A stretch of 64,000 bases of DNA, taken from NCBI RefSeq assembly GCF_034424315.1, contig NZ_CP139972.1, positions 1,798,001 through 1,862,000 of the forward strand. The letters are read 5' to 3'. The notes beneath the pieces are model-generated. The model was not told the origin of the DNA, did not search any database, and saw only the letters and a list, made by a program, of their open reading frames with translations. Below, in pieces: positions 8,272-17,334 of the stretch (the first letter of the stretch is position 1; every line of letters starts with the position of its first letter). Source of the stretch: Chitinophaga sancti (GTDB taxonomy: Bacteria; Bacteroidota; Bacteroidia; Chitinophagales; Chitinophagaceae). Both the position numbers and the translations under genes were made by a program.

Positions 8272-10815
8272 TTATAACCTGGGATCCACCGCTTCGCTTT
8301 CCATCGCCAGCACCCCGAACACACATTGATGCACCTTCGTCAAAGGCGAGTTCCCCACAAACCTTTCCAGGGCCTCCACTCCCAGCGCAAACTCTTTCTG
8401 CGCCATGATCCGCTTTGTACTCAGCCCTCTTTCTTTCAATCGGGTCAGGTTCCTCTCCAGTGTATACTCAGGTCCATAAATGATACGCAGGTACTCCCTG
8501 CCTCTCACTTTCACTGCAGGCTGCACAAAGAACTTTTCATTCATGGTGATGAAGTGGTATGGTTTTACCACCATCCCTTCTCCCCCTTTCTCTGTCATTG
8601 ACAACCACCATGCGGTTGCATCCAGCACAGCCGCCTCATCGTCCAGGTCTACTACCTTATATTTTGTTGCAATAACAGGGTTTCCTTCTCCACCAGCAAA
8701 TGTCGCTAAAGCTTCCATATGCCATTCATGATCCTGATCAAAATACGTCTTGCCCTCCGTAGCTAACATGTGAAAAGGTGCCAGCTGATAATCTTCCAGT
8801 CCATTTACATCCCAGCAATACTGCCTGTAAGCCCTTGCAAACTGGTCGATCATCACCTTCCTCTCTCTATACTCTCTCAGCAAAGGCAGTGCTGCCGGAT
8901 TTGTTGCTGCCTGTTCCAGGCTTGCCACAGCCCCCTGCATGGCATACCTGCCTGCTGCACCCGTGGCACCATATTGATTGCGGAGCAATGCCTGTGCCTT
9001 CAGGTTCCAGGGCATCAGCTCACAATCCAGGCAGAACCAGTCTGTATTATACACCTCCCAACCGCCACGTTCTGTAATTATATCTGCGATCTTTTGCAGG
9101 AAAGCCTGTTCTATCGTTTCATCATCAAAGAATACACGGCCGGTACGGGTATAAATAATTCCAATACTATCTTCCCGGATGCCAAAGCGCTTCCTTACTA
9201 CCTCACTGTCCTTACATACGATCACGACTGCACGGGAGCCCATGTGCTTTTCCTCGCAAACGACTTTATTCACGCCTTCGTTTTTGAAATACTTAAATGC
9301 TTCCGCGGGATGCTCAAGGTAATCAGGTAATGAACTCGTAGCTGTTGGAGACATTGTAGGTGGCAGGTATATCAGCCATTTAGGATTAATGGCCCATCGG
9401 CTCATCACCTCCAGCGCAGATGCCGCATTCCCTTCACGAATACTGATCTTCTTCATCAGGCGCGTCTCTATCAGCTGCTTGCCAATGACATCATTTATAT
9501 CCAGTATATTATCATGTTCCTGTTGCAGACTCAGTTCATTCATCGTCTCCCTCATAGGTCTTCCCGGTGTAGCATACTCCTGCAATGCAGGCACGCTTAC
9601 CAGCTCCTTTTCAGGATAACGCAAAGCAGTGAGACTACCGCCAAACACACAACCTGTATCTATATCCATCGTATTGTTAAACCATTCAGGACGTACGACG
9701 GGTGTATGACCATATACTACGGCAGCTTTACCATTATAATTAGCGGCCCAGTTGTACCGTACCGGCAATCCGAATTCATCGGTTTCACCGGTGGTCTCAC
9801 CGTATAAACAGAATTCTCTGACAGCACCAGATCCCCTGCCCTGCATGTCTTCCCTGAGGCCCGCATGTGCTACAACCAGGTTTCCCTGAGCCAGTACATA
9901 GTGGCTAACAAGTCCATCCAGGAATACTTTCAGCGATTCTATCCATACCGGGTCTGCTCCTTCCAGCTGTGCCACGGTACGTTCCAGTCCATGTTGCAAC
10001 TGCACATTTTTACCATTCAGGTATTTGAGCAATTTGATGTCATGATTACCGGGTACACAAAGGGCCAGCTTTTCTGAAGTTGCCTGCATCACCAGTTTCA
10101 ATACCGCCGGTGAAGCAGGCCCTCTATCGACCAGGTCACCCAGGAACACGATCTTTCTGCCATTGGTAGCTGTAATGCGATGCGCTTCCTTGTCTACCGT
10201 ATGGCCCAGGTTCGTGAGCAGGGTACACAATTCATCGTAGCATCCATGTATGTCGCCAATGATGTCGAAAGGCCCTTCTTCGTGTTTGAGATCATTGTAG
10301 AGTTTTTCTCTTACTATTTCTGTTACACTATCTATAAGCTCCGGTGTACGGAATTCAAAATGCCTTCTGAATCCTTCTTCCCTGATCTTGTGGATCCCAC
10401 TTTTTAAAGCAGCCATCTGGCTTTTGATGATCCGGGGAGCCAGGTCTCTGTCGGTACGGGCTTTATTTCTGTCCTGACAGACCCTGTCAGACATATTCAG
10501 GATGACTGCAACAGGTAGTACATGGTATTCTCTTGCCAGCGCTATCAATTGCTTTCTGTATTGTGAGTTTACGTTAGTAGCATCTACTACTGTAAGGAGG
10601 CCACGTTTCAGCCTTTTAGCAATGATGAGATGCAGGAGTTCGAATGCGTCTTCTGAAATGCCCTGCGTATTTTCATCATTGCTCAGCATCAGCCGAATGG
10701 CATCGCTGCTGACTATTTCTGATGGTCTGAACCATTTTTTTGCAAAGGTACTTTTCCCTGATCCTGATGCGCCGACTAATACCACCAGGGAAAGTTCCGG
10801 AAAATTTAATGTCAT
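8272..10815 (-). CDS. pnkp: Polynucleotide kinase-phosphatase-ligase (bacterial Pnkp)
   Basis: 847 residues with the three-domain order of bacterial Pnkp. N-terminal kinase (about 1-170): P-loop VGASGSGKST, phosphorylates RNA 5'-OH. Central calcineurin-type phosphatase (about 180-430): DIIGDIHGCYDE, FLGDLVDRGP, GNHD and VAHAGL, removes 2',3'-cyclic or 3' phosphates. C-terminal ligase/adenylyltransferase (about 470-847): adenylation motif CEEKHMGSRAV. In characterised systems Pnkp heals and seals RNAs cut by ribotoxins, and ligation requires association with Hen1. The hen1 gene is immediately upstream on the same strand (147-base gap), completing the repair pair. Length and domain order match the Clostridium thermocellum type. 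Confidence 0.95.
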   Translation of the reverse strand: MTLNFPELSLVVLVGASGSGKSTFAKKWFRPSEIVSSDAIRLMLSNDENTQGISEDAFELLHLIIAKRLKRGLLTVVDATNVNSQYRKQLIALAREYHVLPVAVILNMSDRVCQDRNKARTDRDLAPRIIKSQMAALKSGIHKIREEGFRRHFEFRTPELIDSVTEIVREKLYNDLKHEEGPFDIIGDIHGCYDELCTLLTNLGHTVDKEAHRITATNGRKIVFLGDLVDRGPASPAVLKLVMQATSEKLALCVPGNHDIKLLKYLNGKNVQLQHGLERTVAQLEGADPVWIESLKVFLDGLVSHYVLAQGNLVVAHAGLREDMQGRGSGAVREFCLYGETTGETDEFGLPVRYNWAANYNGKAAVVYGHTPVVRPEWFNNTMDIDTGCVFGGSLTALRYPEKELVSVPALQEYATPGRPMRETMNELSLQQEHDNILDINDVIGKQLIETRLMKKISIREGNAASALEVMSRWAINPKWLIYLPPTMSPTATSSLPDYLEHPAEAFKYFKNEGVNKVVCEEKHMGSRAVVIVCKDSEVVRKRFGIREDSIGIIYTRTGRVFFDDETIEQAFLQKIADIITERGGWEVYNTDWFCLDCELMPWNLKAQALLRNQYGATGAAGRYAMQGAVASLEQAATNPAALPLLREYRERKVMIDQFARAYRQYCWDVNGLEDYQLAPFHMLATEGKTYFDQDHEWHMEALATFAGGEGNPVIATKYKVVDLDDEAAVLDATAWWLSMTEKGGEGMVVKPYHFITMNEKFFVQPAVKVRGREYLRIIYGPEYTLERNLTRLKERGLSTKRIMAQKEFALGVEALERFVGNSPLTKVHQCVFGVLAMESEAVDPRL

Positions 10816-10962
10816 AATCCTAATTGTTTTGCGGAATCGCTTAGCTCCACATGTTTATGGGTCAACTGAATTTCACGCATTTTTTAAAAAGAGCAACTCT
10901 TTTCTTTTACAGGAAGCGCTCAACATATAGCATTCCTGCAATGTTCTACAGAGCTAGTTCCT

Positions 10963-12321
10963 CTATTGTTTTGAAAAAACAGCCATCTGGCTGGGTGCGC
11001 CAACCGCCTCCATCTCCTCACCCAGTGGCTTTATTTCATAAGCATATTTATATACGTCTCTGATGTGCTCACACCAGGCACTAAACTCTGCACGGGTCCA
11101 TTCGAACCTGTGATCGGAATGCCGCATCTTATTTTCATCTTCTGTAAATGTGATGTTCCATTCCTTATTGGGAGTCGTGAGCACTACCGTATCGGGTTGG
11201 ATCTCATTGAACACATTCTTCTCCAATACCAGCAGGCGATCTTCATCCAGGTGTTCAATTACTTCCACCAGTGCGGCCACATCGTAGCCTTGCAGGCGCC
11301 TGTCTTTATAGGTGAGCGAACCCTGGATCAGGTTAATCCTTTTACGCTGGCTATCGATCATCTTGTCCAGCTTAAGTCTCCTGGCGGCTACTTCCAGGCT
11401 ATATGCGGATACATCCATCCCCGTGATACGCTGCAGCTGCTTATTCTCCAGCAATACTTTGATGAGCCGTCCTTCCCCACATCCCAGGTCTATGACAGAA
11501 GACACCTGCAAGCGCGCGATTTCGTCAGCAACTGCCTGTAACCGCAGGTCATGTAGTTTGGGTTTTTCTACCTTTTCTGTTACCGGGCTATCCCCCAATA
11601 CAGTCATGGCTGACAATGCCTCGTTGGAGAGTTTGCGCTGATAACGGAGATACCTGTGAACAATGGTTTCCCTGGCAGGATGCCCTTCCAGCCAACCTTT
11701 CCCTTTATTCATCAGCTTTGTGATCTCTTCTTCGTTCACCCAGTAATGCTTTTCATTGTCCATTACAGGAATGAGAACGTATAGGTGCGAGAGTAAGGTC
11801 TGGAGCGTAATTGAATGCTTTAGGGTAACAGTAAAGTAGCGGCTATTGCCCCATTCCGGAAAATGTGGGTCCAGGGGATGCTGGGTAGCAATGATTTCAT
11901 AACCCAGGGGCTGGAAAAGCTCCTGCAAGAGTTCTTCTCCACCACGAATGGAGAGCACAGAGAGTTGTACTTCCAGTTGAAGCGGAATGCCCACCAGTTC
12001 CGGCTTTTCTTTACAATTACCATTCAATGCGGAGCTAAAGCCCTTCGAAATAGCACTGCTCATAAATGAGGAGGCGACGTAAGGGCGATCGTTTACATAT
12101 TGGTCCAGTGCAAAGGAGTTGCCATCACTGTTCCTGACTAGTCCAACCGGATCCATATCCAGCAATATTGCGCAGGTACATTTCTCATCGCTTACCGCCG
12201 GGTAAAAGACGTGGGCTTTACCGTTCATCACCTCTACAGATTGTACTTTAGCGGGGTGCTTGTGCAGCAAGAAACTCAAGTCTGTGGCGGGGTATCGTGA
12301 GTTGGTAATAGTTAATAACAT
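10963..12321 (-). CDS. hen1: 3'-terminal RNA ribose 2'-O-methyltransferase Hen1
   Basis: 452 residues from ATG 12321 (MLLTITNSRYPATDLSFLLH, the typical family N-terminus; an in-frame 28-residue extension to 12405 is rejected because it is unlike the family). The N-terminal region binds and activates the Pnkp ligase in known systems. The C-terminal methyltransferase has the SAM motif VIDLGCGEGRL and the metal-binding set EVIEH plus HSDHRFEWTR. It methylates the 3'-terminal ribose 2'-OH at the break so that the same toxin cannot recut the repaired RNA. It precedes pnkp, probably in one operon. A 9-bp inverted repeat abuts the start codon. Confidence 0.95.
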   Translation of the reverse strand: MLLTITNSRYPATDLSFLLHKHPAKVQSVEVMNGKAHVFYPAVSDEKCTCAILLDMDPVGLVRNSDGNSFALDQYVNDRPYVASSFMSSAISKGFSSALNGNCKEKPELVGIPLQLEVQLSVLSIRGGEELLQELFQPLGYEIIATQHPLDPHFPEWGNSRYFTVTLKHSITLQTLLSHLYVLIPVMDNEKHYWVNEEEITKLMNKGKGWLEGHPARETIVHRYLRYQRKLSNEALSAMTVLGDSPVTEKVEKPKLHDLRLQAVADEIARLQVSSVIDLGCGEGRLIKVLLENKQLQRITGMDVSAYSLEVAARRLKLDKMIDSQRKRINLIQGSLTYKDRRLQGYDVAALVEVIEHLDEDRLLVLEKNVFNEIQPDTVVLTTPNKEWNITFTEDENKMRHSDHRFEWTRAEFSAWCEHIRDVYKYAYEIKPLGEEMEAVGAPSQMAVFSKQ

Positions 12322-12349
12322 ATTTGCAATATAAATTATAATTGCAAAT
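12322..12349. promoter_or_regulatory. Inverted repeat abutting hen1 start codon
   Basis: Perfect 9-bp arms ATTTGCAAT and ATTGCAAAT separated by 10 AT-rich bases. One arm touches the hen1 ATG. The size and spacing fit an operator for a dimeric repressor, or an mRNA hairpin at the start codon. No regulator gene is adjacent. Inferred from symmetry and position only. Confidence 0.4.
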
Positions 12350-12393
12350 TTGCGCAGGATGTGTGAAAGGTATTTGCGCAGGTAAGAAAAAGG

Positions 12394-12434
12394 CGAAAAT
12401 TTCAATGAATGCTTCGCATTGATTGAAATTTTCG
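12394..12434 (-). terminator. Long terminator hairpin after the GH106 operon
   Basis: A 19-bp stem (18 of 19 paired), left arm from 12394 and right arm ending at 12434, with a 3-base loop. On the minus strand it is followed by CCTTTTTC. It separates the sulfatase-GH106 unit from the hen1 promoter region. Confidence 0.7.
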
Positions 12435-12457
12435 CGAAGGCAGGTATTAAATGCCGG

Positions 12458-15157
12458 TTATAAATATGGGGTAATGGTCACCTTCCCCATTAAGCCGGAA
12501 GGCTGTACTTTCCAGTTAGCCGCATCAAAATCTTTATAATTAATATTCACGAAATTAATTTCGTGGTACTGCCGCCATGGAATATGATGCTGATCCATGT
12601 AACGAATATGATTCGCCATCAGGTTCGCCACTTCTATTTGGATCTCATTTTTGCCGGCACGTAAATATTTACCAACTCTTAATGTATAGGGTATGCTCCA
12701 TACGATCCCCGCATCCTTTCCATTAATCCAGATGTGTGCACTTTCATGCACCTCATCCAGTTGAAGCACATATTCTTTTGCATTCTTTGCCGGCAGGTTA
12801 AAACTTGTCGTATAGACACCTTTCCCCGAAAAAGAGGCAAGAGCTGTATCCGGCAATGTGGTCCAGTCTACTAAACTGTCCAGTTTTACAGCAGCTGGAA
12901 TAAACGGTCCACCATCCTTAAATGCCAATTGCCAGGGGCCTGGTAAATTCAAGGAAGCCTGGGGAGTATTTAAATACACCCAATCCGGAAACTCTTTTTT
13001 TGCAGGCGTCCCTGCTGCTTTTAGTATGATAGATTCACCTGATGCCAGCGTAACTTTTACTTTAGTGCTGCTATCCGTTTGCTCAATCTCTGCAAGTCCG
13101 CTATCACCCCGCAATGGATCTAACATAAGTACCCGGGATACATGCTGATTAACCGGAATAAACTGAGATATCCGATTCGCAGTATGATTCACCAGGTAAT
13201 ACCAGGTATCCTCACCCTGTTTCCGGCGAATAAATTGCAAGCCTGCATCCGTAAGCGCTTCGCGGCGAATACCGATTTGCTGCAATGCCCCCTGCACATC
13301 AGCAGTAATCATTACATTTTTCACCCCCCGCAAATCTTCCAGCAGCGTTTGAAATTCCTTTCTCCGAGCAGCTAATTCATTCATCCCGGGCACATCTCCG
13401 GGTAAGGCCTCAAATATAACCCTGGTACCATTTTGCGCCAGCGCAATGATCTTCTTCAAAGTAGCCAGCGGCATCATATGTGCTTTCGGAATGATCAGTG
13501 CCTTATAGCCCTTCGTCCTGTCAATCCAGTTATCAGACACAAAATCAAGCGTATACCCCTTGCCGTGCAGCGCCATCACCTGTTTATAAAATGCCGTCGG
13601 ATACAACCACTTATCTATATGATGTACAGACAATGGCATGTCCATCCCCTCTGCATCATTCCATATATCATACACCGGCCAGTAAACGATCAGATCATTA
13701 TCCGGCCTACCCGCCTGCAATACGGATTGTACACGGGTGATATAATCATTCAGCCCAGGCAAATGTGACCACCAGCTATTCGCAGGCACAAAATTTACAG
13801 ATGCATAAAACAACCATCCGGGAAATGGCACCTCCTTCGGAGAATAAGTCGTACCATGATAAAATACATGATTCACACCCGCCAGAAATGCCTGCTCTAC
13901 CTCGGGTTTACATTGTGACAATGATGTTTTAAAATGCTCTGTCAGCCAGGTAAATGTCTCGCTTGAAATGAGCGGATGCCCCGCTATATGACCCGCAGAG
14001 GTAGCGAACTGCATCATAATCGGATCAGGACTTACGTTCCTGATATCTTCGCTATCCCTGCGCAAACCCGGAATAGGGAAATACGTAGATCCGAAAGTCT
14101 CGCATTCCGGAATATCCACGGTTGCATATAAATCAATCAGGTTTCCTGGAGAACCATGTGCCTGGTTTTTAGTCATCCGATGATAGCTATGTGCCCATTG
14201 CGTCCATGGATTCGTAAAATTATCTAATAATAACTCCGCCATCGTTTCCCTGTAATCAGATTTTACACGGGCAATCGTATCGGAGATCCCAGCAGATGTA
14301 AATTCACGTATAAAACGCGTCAGGTCATAGCCTCTTCTCTTCCTGAATTCAGGTAAAAATGAAGGTGTCCAGTCAGCGCCATACACCTCATAACTATCAT
14401 TATAAAATGCCCGGATACCAGGTACCTGCTTATGAAACGCAGTATCGAACCGATGCAGGTATAACTGTACCGCCTCTCCGGAGAGATGATCGAGGGTATA
14501 TCCCTCGCCACCCGGTGCCGCCCGCTTTACCTTTTGTTTTGTATGACTGCTATACAGGGCATATACACTCATATTGCCCGCACCATGCTCCCAATGGAGT
14601 GTTCCATCTTTTACTTTGTCTAAGATAGGTTCTGGCGTCACTCCTCTGTAAGCTACCAAGGCCTGCAAAGTGCCAATGCTGGTATCAATATGATCAGGCA
14701 AGGCCAGATCTACATATTGACGCAGTACCTTCAGCTCCATCTTAGCTGCAGCATGCTTCAGGTCGATCTGGGGCCCGCCAAAAGGCCAGCCGGTACCGGT
14801 GGTGAGATCTACCCCCATGTGTAAACGGGTAGCCTGCCGGGTGGTAATATTTAACAGATGCACCCATTGCGGCGACAGAAAATCTACATACTTTGACTCA
14901 AACCCTTTCGCCCCATAGATAGACGCTATTTCCACCCCACCAAACCCCACTGCATTATAAGTATCGAGTGCATTGCTGATGCCTGCACTATCCACCGCAC
15001 TTCCCATCCACCACCAGCGGGTCCAGGGTTTTGTTTCCTTCTTTACAGAAGGCCATACAGGAGCTGTTTCCTTCCTTACAGAAGGTGTTTGAGCAGTTGC
15101 CTCAAAGGCACAAAGGAGCAGGCCAATGGTAGCCAGCAGGTAAAAACGTGGATGCAT
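12458..15157 (-). CDS. GH106-type alpha-L-rhamnosidase
   Basis: 899 residues with a signal peptide (cleavage after ATAQ at about residue 22). The start of the catalytic region, PWTRWWWMGSAVD, followed by GFGGVEIASIYG and TGTGWPFGGP, is characteristic of glycoside hydrolase family 106. GH106 enzymes remove alpha-L-rhamnose from pectic rhamnogalacturonan, ulvan-type polysaccharides or gellan-like glycans in the periplasm. The C-terminal ~130 residues form a galactose-binding-like beta-sandwich (VHESAHIWINGKDAG). The gene is 6 bases downstream of a sulfatase, so the two are one operon, suggesting a sulfated rhamnose-containing substrate. No SusC/SusD pair is in the window. Confidence 0.85.
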   Translation of the reverse strand: MHPRFYLLATIGLLLCAFEATAQTPSVRKETAPVWPSVKKETKPWTRWWWMGSAVDSAGISNALDTYNAVGFGGVEIASIYGAKGFESKYVDFLSPQWVHLLNITTRQATRLHMGVDLTTGTGWPFGGPQIDLKHAAAKMELKVLRQYVDLALPDHIDTSIGTLQALVAYRGVTPEPILDKVKDGTLHWEHGAGNMSVYALYSSHTKQKVKRAAPGGEGYTLDHLSGEAVQLYLHRFDTAFHKQVPGIRAFYNDSYEVYGADWTPSFLPEFRKRRGYDLTRFIREFTSAGISDTIARVKSDYRETMAELLLDNFTNPWTQWAHSYHRMTKNQAHGSPGNLIDLYATVDIPECETFGSTYFPIPGLRRDSEDIRNVSPDPIMMQFATSAGHIAGHPLISSETFTWLTEHFKTSLSQCKPEVEQAFLAGVNHVFYHGTTYSPKEVPFPGWLFYASVNFVPANSWWSHLPGLNDYITRVQSVLQAGRPDNDLIVYWPVYDIWNDAEGMDMPLSVHHIDKWLYPTAFYKQVMALHGKGYTLDFVSDNWIDRTKGYKALIIPKAHMMPLATLKKIIALAQNGTRVIFEALPGDVPGMNELAARRKEFQTLLEDLRGVKNVMITADVQGALQQIGIRREALTDAGLQFIRRKQGEDTWYYLVNHTANRISQFIPVNQHVSRVLMLDPLRGDSGLAEIEQTDSSTKVKVTLASGESIILKAAGTPAKKEFPDWVYLNTPQASLNLPGPWQLAFKDGGPFIPAAVKLDSLVDWTTLPDTALASFSGKGVYTTSFNLPAKNAKEYVLQLDEVHESAHIWINGKDAGIVWSIPYTLRVGKYLRAGKNEIQIEVANLMANHIRYMDQHHIPWRQYHEINFVNINYKDFDAANWKVQPSGLMGKVTITPYL

Positions 15158-15163
15158 ATATTG

Positions 15164-16582
15164 TTATTTCTCGGTATCAGACCAGTCAAATTCCTTATTT
15201 TCTGCCGGGGTTTTCGCTTTTGCCATGATGGCTTTCAGCGTCTTCACTTTAGCCGGGTTTTCAGCAGCAAGGTCTTTTGTCTCTCCAATATCGTCAACTA
15301 TATTGTACAATTCAAATCTTTCCACCTTTCCTTTGTATTTAAAGCGGATCAACTTCCAGTCTCCCTGCAATACCGCCTCCTGGATGTAGCCTTCATTAAA
15401 CTGCCAGTATAAGTAATCATGGGCTTTTACAGGCTTCTTTCCTTCCAGGGCCGCAGCATAGTTCAGGCCATCGATACCCTTCAGTGTCTTAGACTTTGTG
15501 AGCGCACTGAACGTGGGCAGGATATCCCAGAACGCCCACTCCTCATCACTCACACTGCCGGCAGGAATATGGCCGGGAGCACGTACCAGCAAGGGCACAC
15601 GAATGCCACCTTCGTAAAGGTCACGTTTCAGCCCTTTCAGCGGACCATTGCTGTTAAAGTATCCGGGGTCAGCACCTCCTTCTTTGTGGGGACCATTGTC
15701 GCTGGTAAAGAAGATATAGGTATTATCATCCAGACCCAGTTGTTTGACAAGCGCCTGTATCTGCCCTACATGCTGATCCAGTTTACTCACCATGGCCGCA
15801 AAGGCCGCATGGGGGTATTGCTGGCTACGATAGGTCCCGCCATTCTGCGCATACGGAGTTTCCGGGCCTAGTTTGGAGCTACCATCCGGGTTTAGCCATG
15901 CCTGCAGATCTTTTTGCGGAGGTGCCAGTTCTGCATGCGGAATGGTAATAGAAAGATATAGAAAGAACGGTTTGTCCTTATTTTCATTGATAAAAGAATA
16001 AGCATGATCCATTATCTCATCATGGGTAAATACGGAAGTATCATGAGGGATCTTACGGATCTTTCCCGCTTTTACCTGGTAGAGGTAATTGGTATAATAA
16101 TCATGCGCATGCCCCTGATTGAGGTAGCCATAGAACTCGTCGAAGCCCTTGATCTCCGGAGAACCGGTAGTACCCATTTCGCCTAAGCCCCATTTCCCAA
16201 ACATGCCGGTGGTATAGCCGTTTTGCTGCAGCACCTGGGCCATGGTACTATCCTGGGGGCGCAATGGCAAGCGGGTATTGCCCCGGATGTAGGCGTGCCC
16301 CATATTCTTTCCCGTTAGTAAGGCACAACGGGAGGGTGCACAAACCGTATTGCCTGCATAAAAGCGTGTAAAACGAATGCCCTCTGCCCCCAGCCTATCA
16401 ATATTTGGAGTGGGGATCGGACTTTTTGGGTTGAAGGATGTCAGGTTTCCATAGCCCAGGTCATCGGCCAGGATAAATATGATATTGGGCCGGTCCGGAT
16501 GTTTCTTTTGCTGTGCCATAGCGGTTATGGAGCTGGTTAACAGCCAGCCTGACAATAGGATCCTGTAAAAACGACGTTGCAT
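15164..16582 (-). CDS. Secreted sulfatase (S1 family)
   Basis: 472 residues with a signal peptide ending near AMAQQ. Arylsulfatase core: metal site IIFILADDLGYGN, formylglycine motif CAPSRCALLTG (Cys is the residue converted by the maturation enzyme), then the conserved GKWGLGE and TSDNGPHKEGG. It hydrolyses sulfate esters, probably of glycans, in the periplasm. It is the first gene of a two-gene unit with the GH106 rhamnosidase. No formylglycine-generating enzyme gene is present in the window, so maturation would depend on one elsewhere. Confidence 0.9.
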   Translation of the reverse strand: MQRRFYRILLSGWLLTSSITAMAQQKKHPDRPNIIFILADDLGYGNLTSFNPKSPIPTPNIDRLGAEGIRFTRFYAGNTVCAPSRCALLTGKNMGHAYIRGNTRLPLRPQDSTMAQVLQQNGYTTGMFGKWGLGEMGTTGSPEIKGFDEFYGYLNQGHAHDYYTNYLYQVKAGKIRKIPHDTSVFTHDEIMDHAYSFINENKDKPFFLYLSITIPHAELAPPQKDLQAWLNPDGSSKLGPETPYAQNGGTYRSQQYPHAAFAAMVSKLDQHVGQIQALVKQLGLDDNTYIFFTSDNGPHKEGGADPGYFNSNGPLKGLKRDLYEGGIRVPLLVRAPGHIPAGSVSDEEWAFWDILPTFSALTKSKTLKGIDGLNYAAALEGKKPVKAHDYLYWQFNEGYIQEAVLQGDWKLIRFKYKGKVERFELYNIVDDIGETKDLAAENPAKVKTLKAIMAKAKTPAENKEFDWSDTEK

Positions 16583-16806
16583 AGTTTCTTAATTTCTGGG
16601 GGCTAATGTACAAAAACCCACTAATTTAATGGACTAATACTTTACGAGTGGTTTTGGGCCAGAATTGTAAATAATTTAGCCAGAAAGGGACCGTGTCAGA
16701 TACTTTTTTTATATTTGGTATATTTTCGTTTCAATTGTATTCAATTCATATCGCCCTCAGTGTCAAGGTTTATAGAGGTTATGTGAATGATTTAAATCAA
16801 TAGAAA

Positions 16807-17277
16807 ATGATGGTGAGATACTATGCAATATTTGGAGATGGTAGTTACAGTCCCTTACATTCCCTGGAATCGGTCTCAGTACTCCCGGAATATTCTTACA
16901 TACTGATGACGACAGATACGCTGAAACCGAATGGCTATGTGGAATCTACGACGTATCAATTTGTAGATAAAAAAGGAGAGGTGGAATTACTTCGGATCAA
17001 CAACTGGGAACTACTGTACATCAGCCCATGGACGCATAGTTCTGATGGTCTTCGCTACTGTCTGTACAACCATATGACCAAAACTGCCCACGAGTTTTTC
17101 GGGGAAGAAACAGGCCTTCATTTCTTCAAACATGATCTGTTTCCGAAGCTCAGAGAGCTGTCTATTATTTCAGATTACAACCAGTACTTATTGAGTGAAA
17201 AGGTGGATCTGCTGGAAGTAGAGCTGACCGAGCTACGGAGAAGGTTGTATGAACTGGAGAAAGTACTGAAAAAATAA
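16807..17277 (+). CDS. Hypothetical protein with C-terminal coiled coil
   Basis: 156 residues, no signal peptide or membrane segment, no family recognised. The N-terminal ~110 residues are a mixed, aromatic-rich fold; the last ~35 residues have a clear heptad pattern rich in Leu, Glu and Arg (VDLLEVELTELRRRLYELEK), indicating a coiled coil and probable oligomerisation. ATG at 16807 chosen (a second Met follows directly). It is a lone plus-strand gene between two minus-strand units. About 90 bases upstream TATATTTG (16710-16717) matches the Bacteroidota -7 box, without a clear -33 box. Confidence 0.6.
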   Translation: MMVRYYAIFGDGSYSPLHSLESVSVLPEYSYILMTTDTLKPNGYVESTTYQFVDKKGEVELLRINNWELLYISPWTHSSDGLRYCLYNHMTKTAHEFFGEETGLHFFKHDLFPKLRELSIISDYNQYLLSEKVDLLEVELTELRRRLYELEKVLKK

Positions 17278-17334
17278 TAAGGTTCCCGAAGGCACCTACA
17301 TCCATTACCAATATATTCCGTACTGTAGCCAACA

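Noticed and set aside
8770..9330. Long plus-strand ORF opposite pnkp
   Set aside because: Shadow of the ligase domain; Cys/Ser-rich, no start context.
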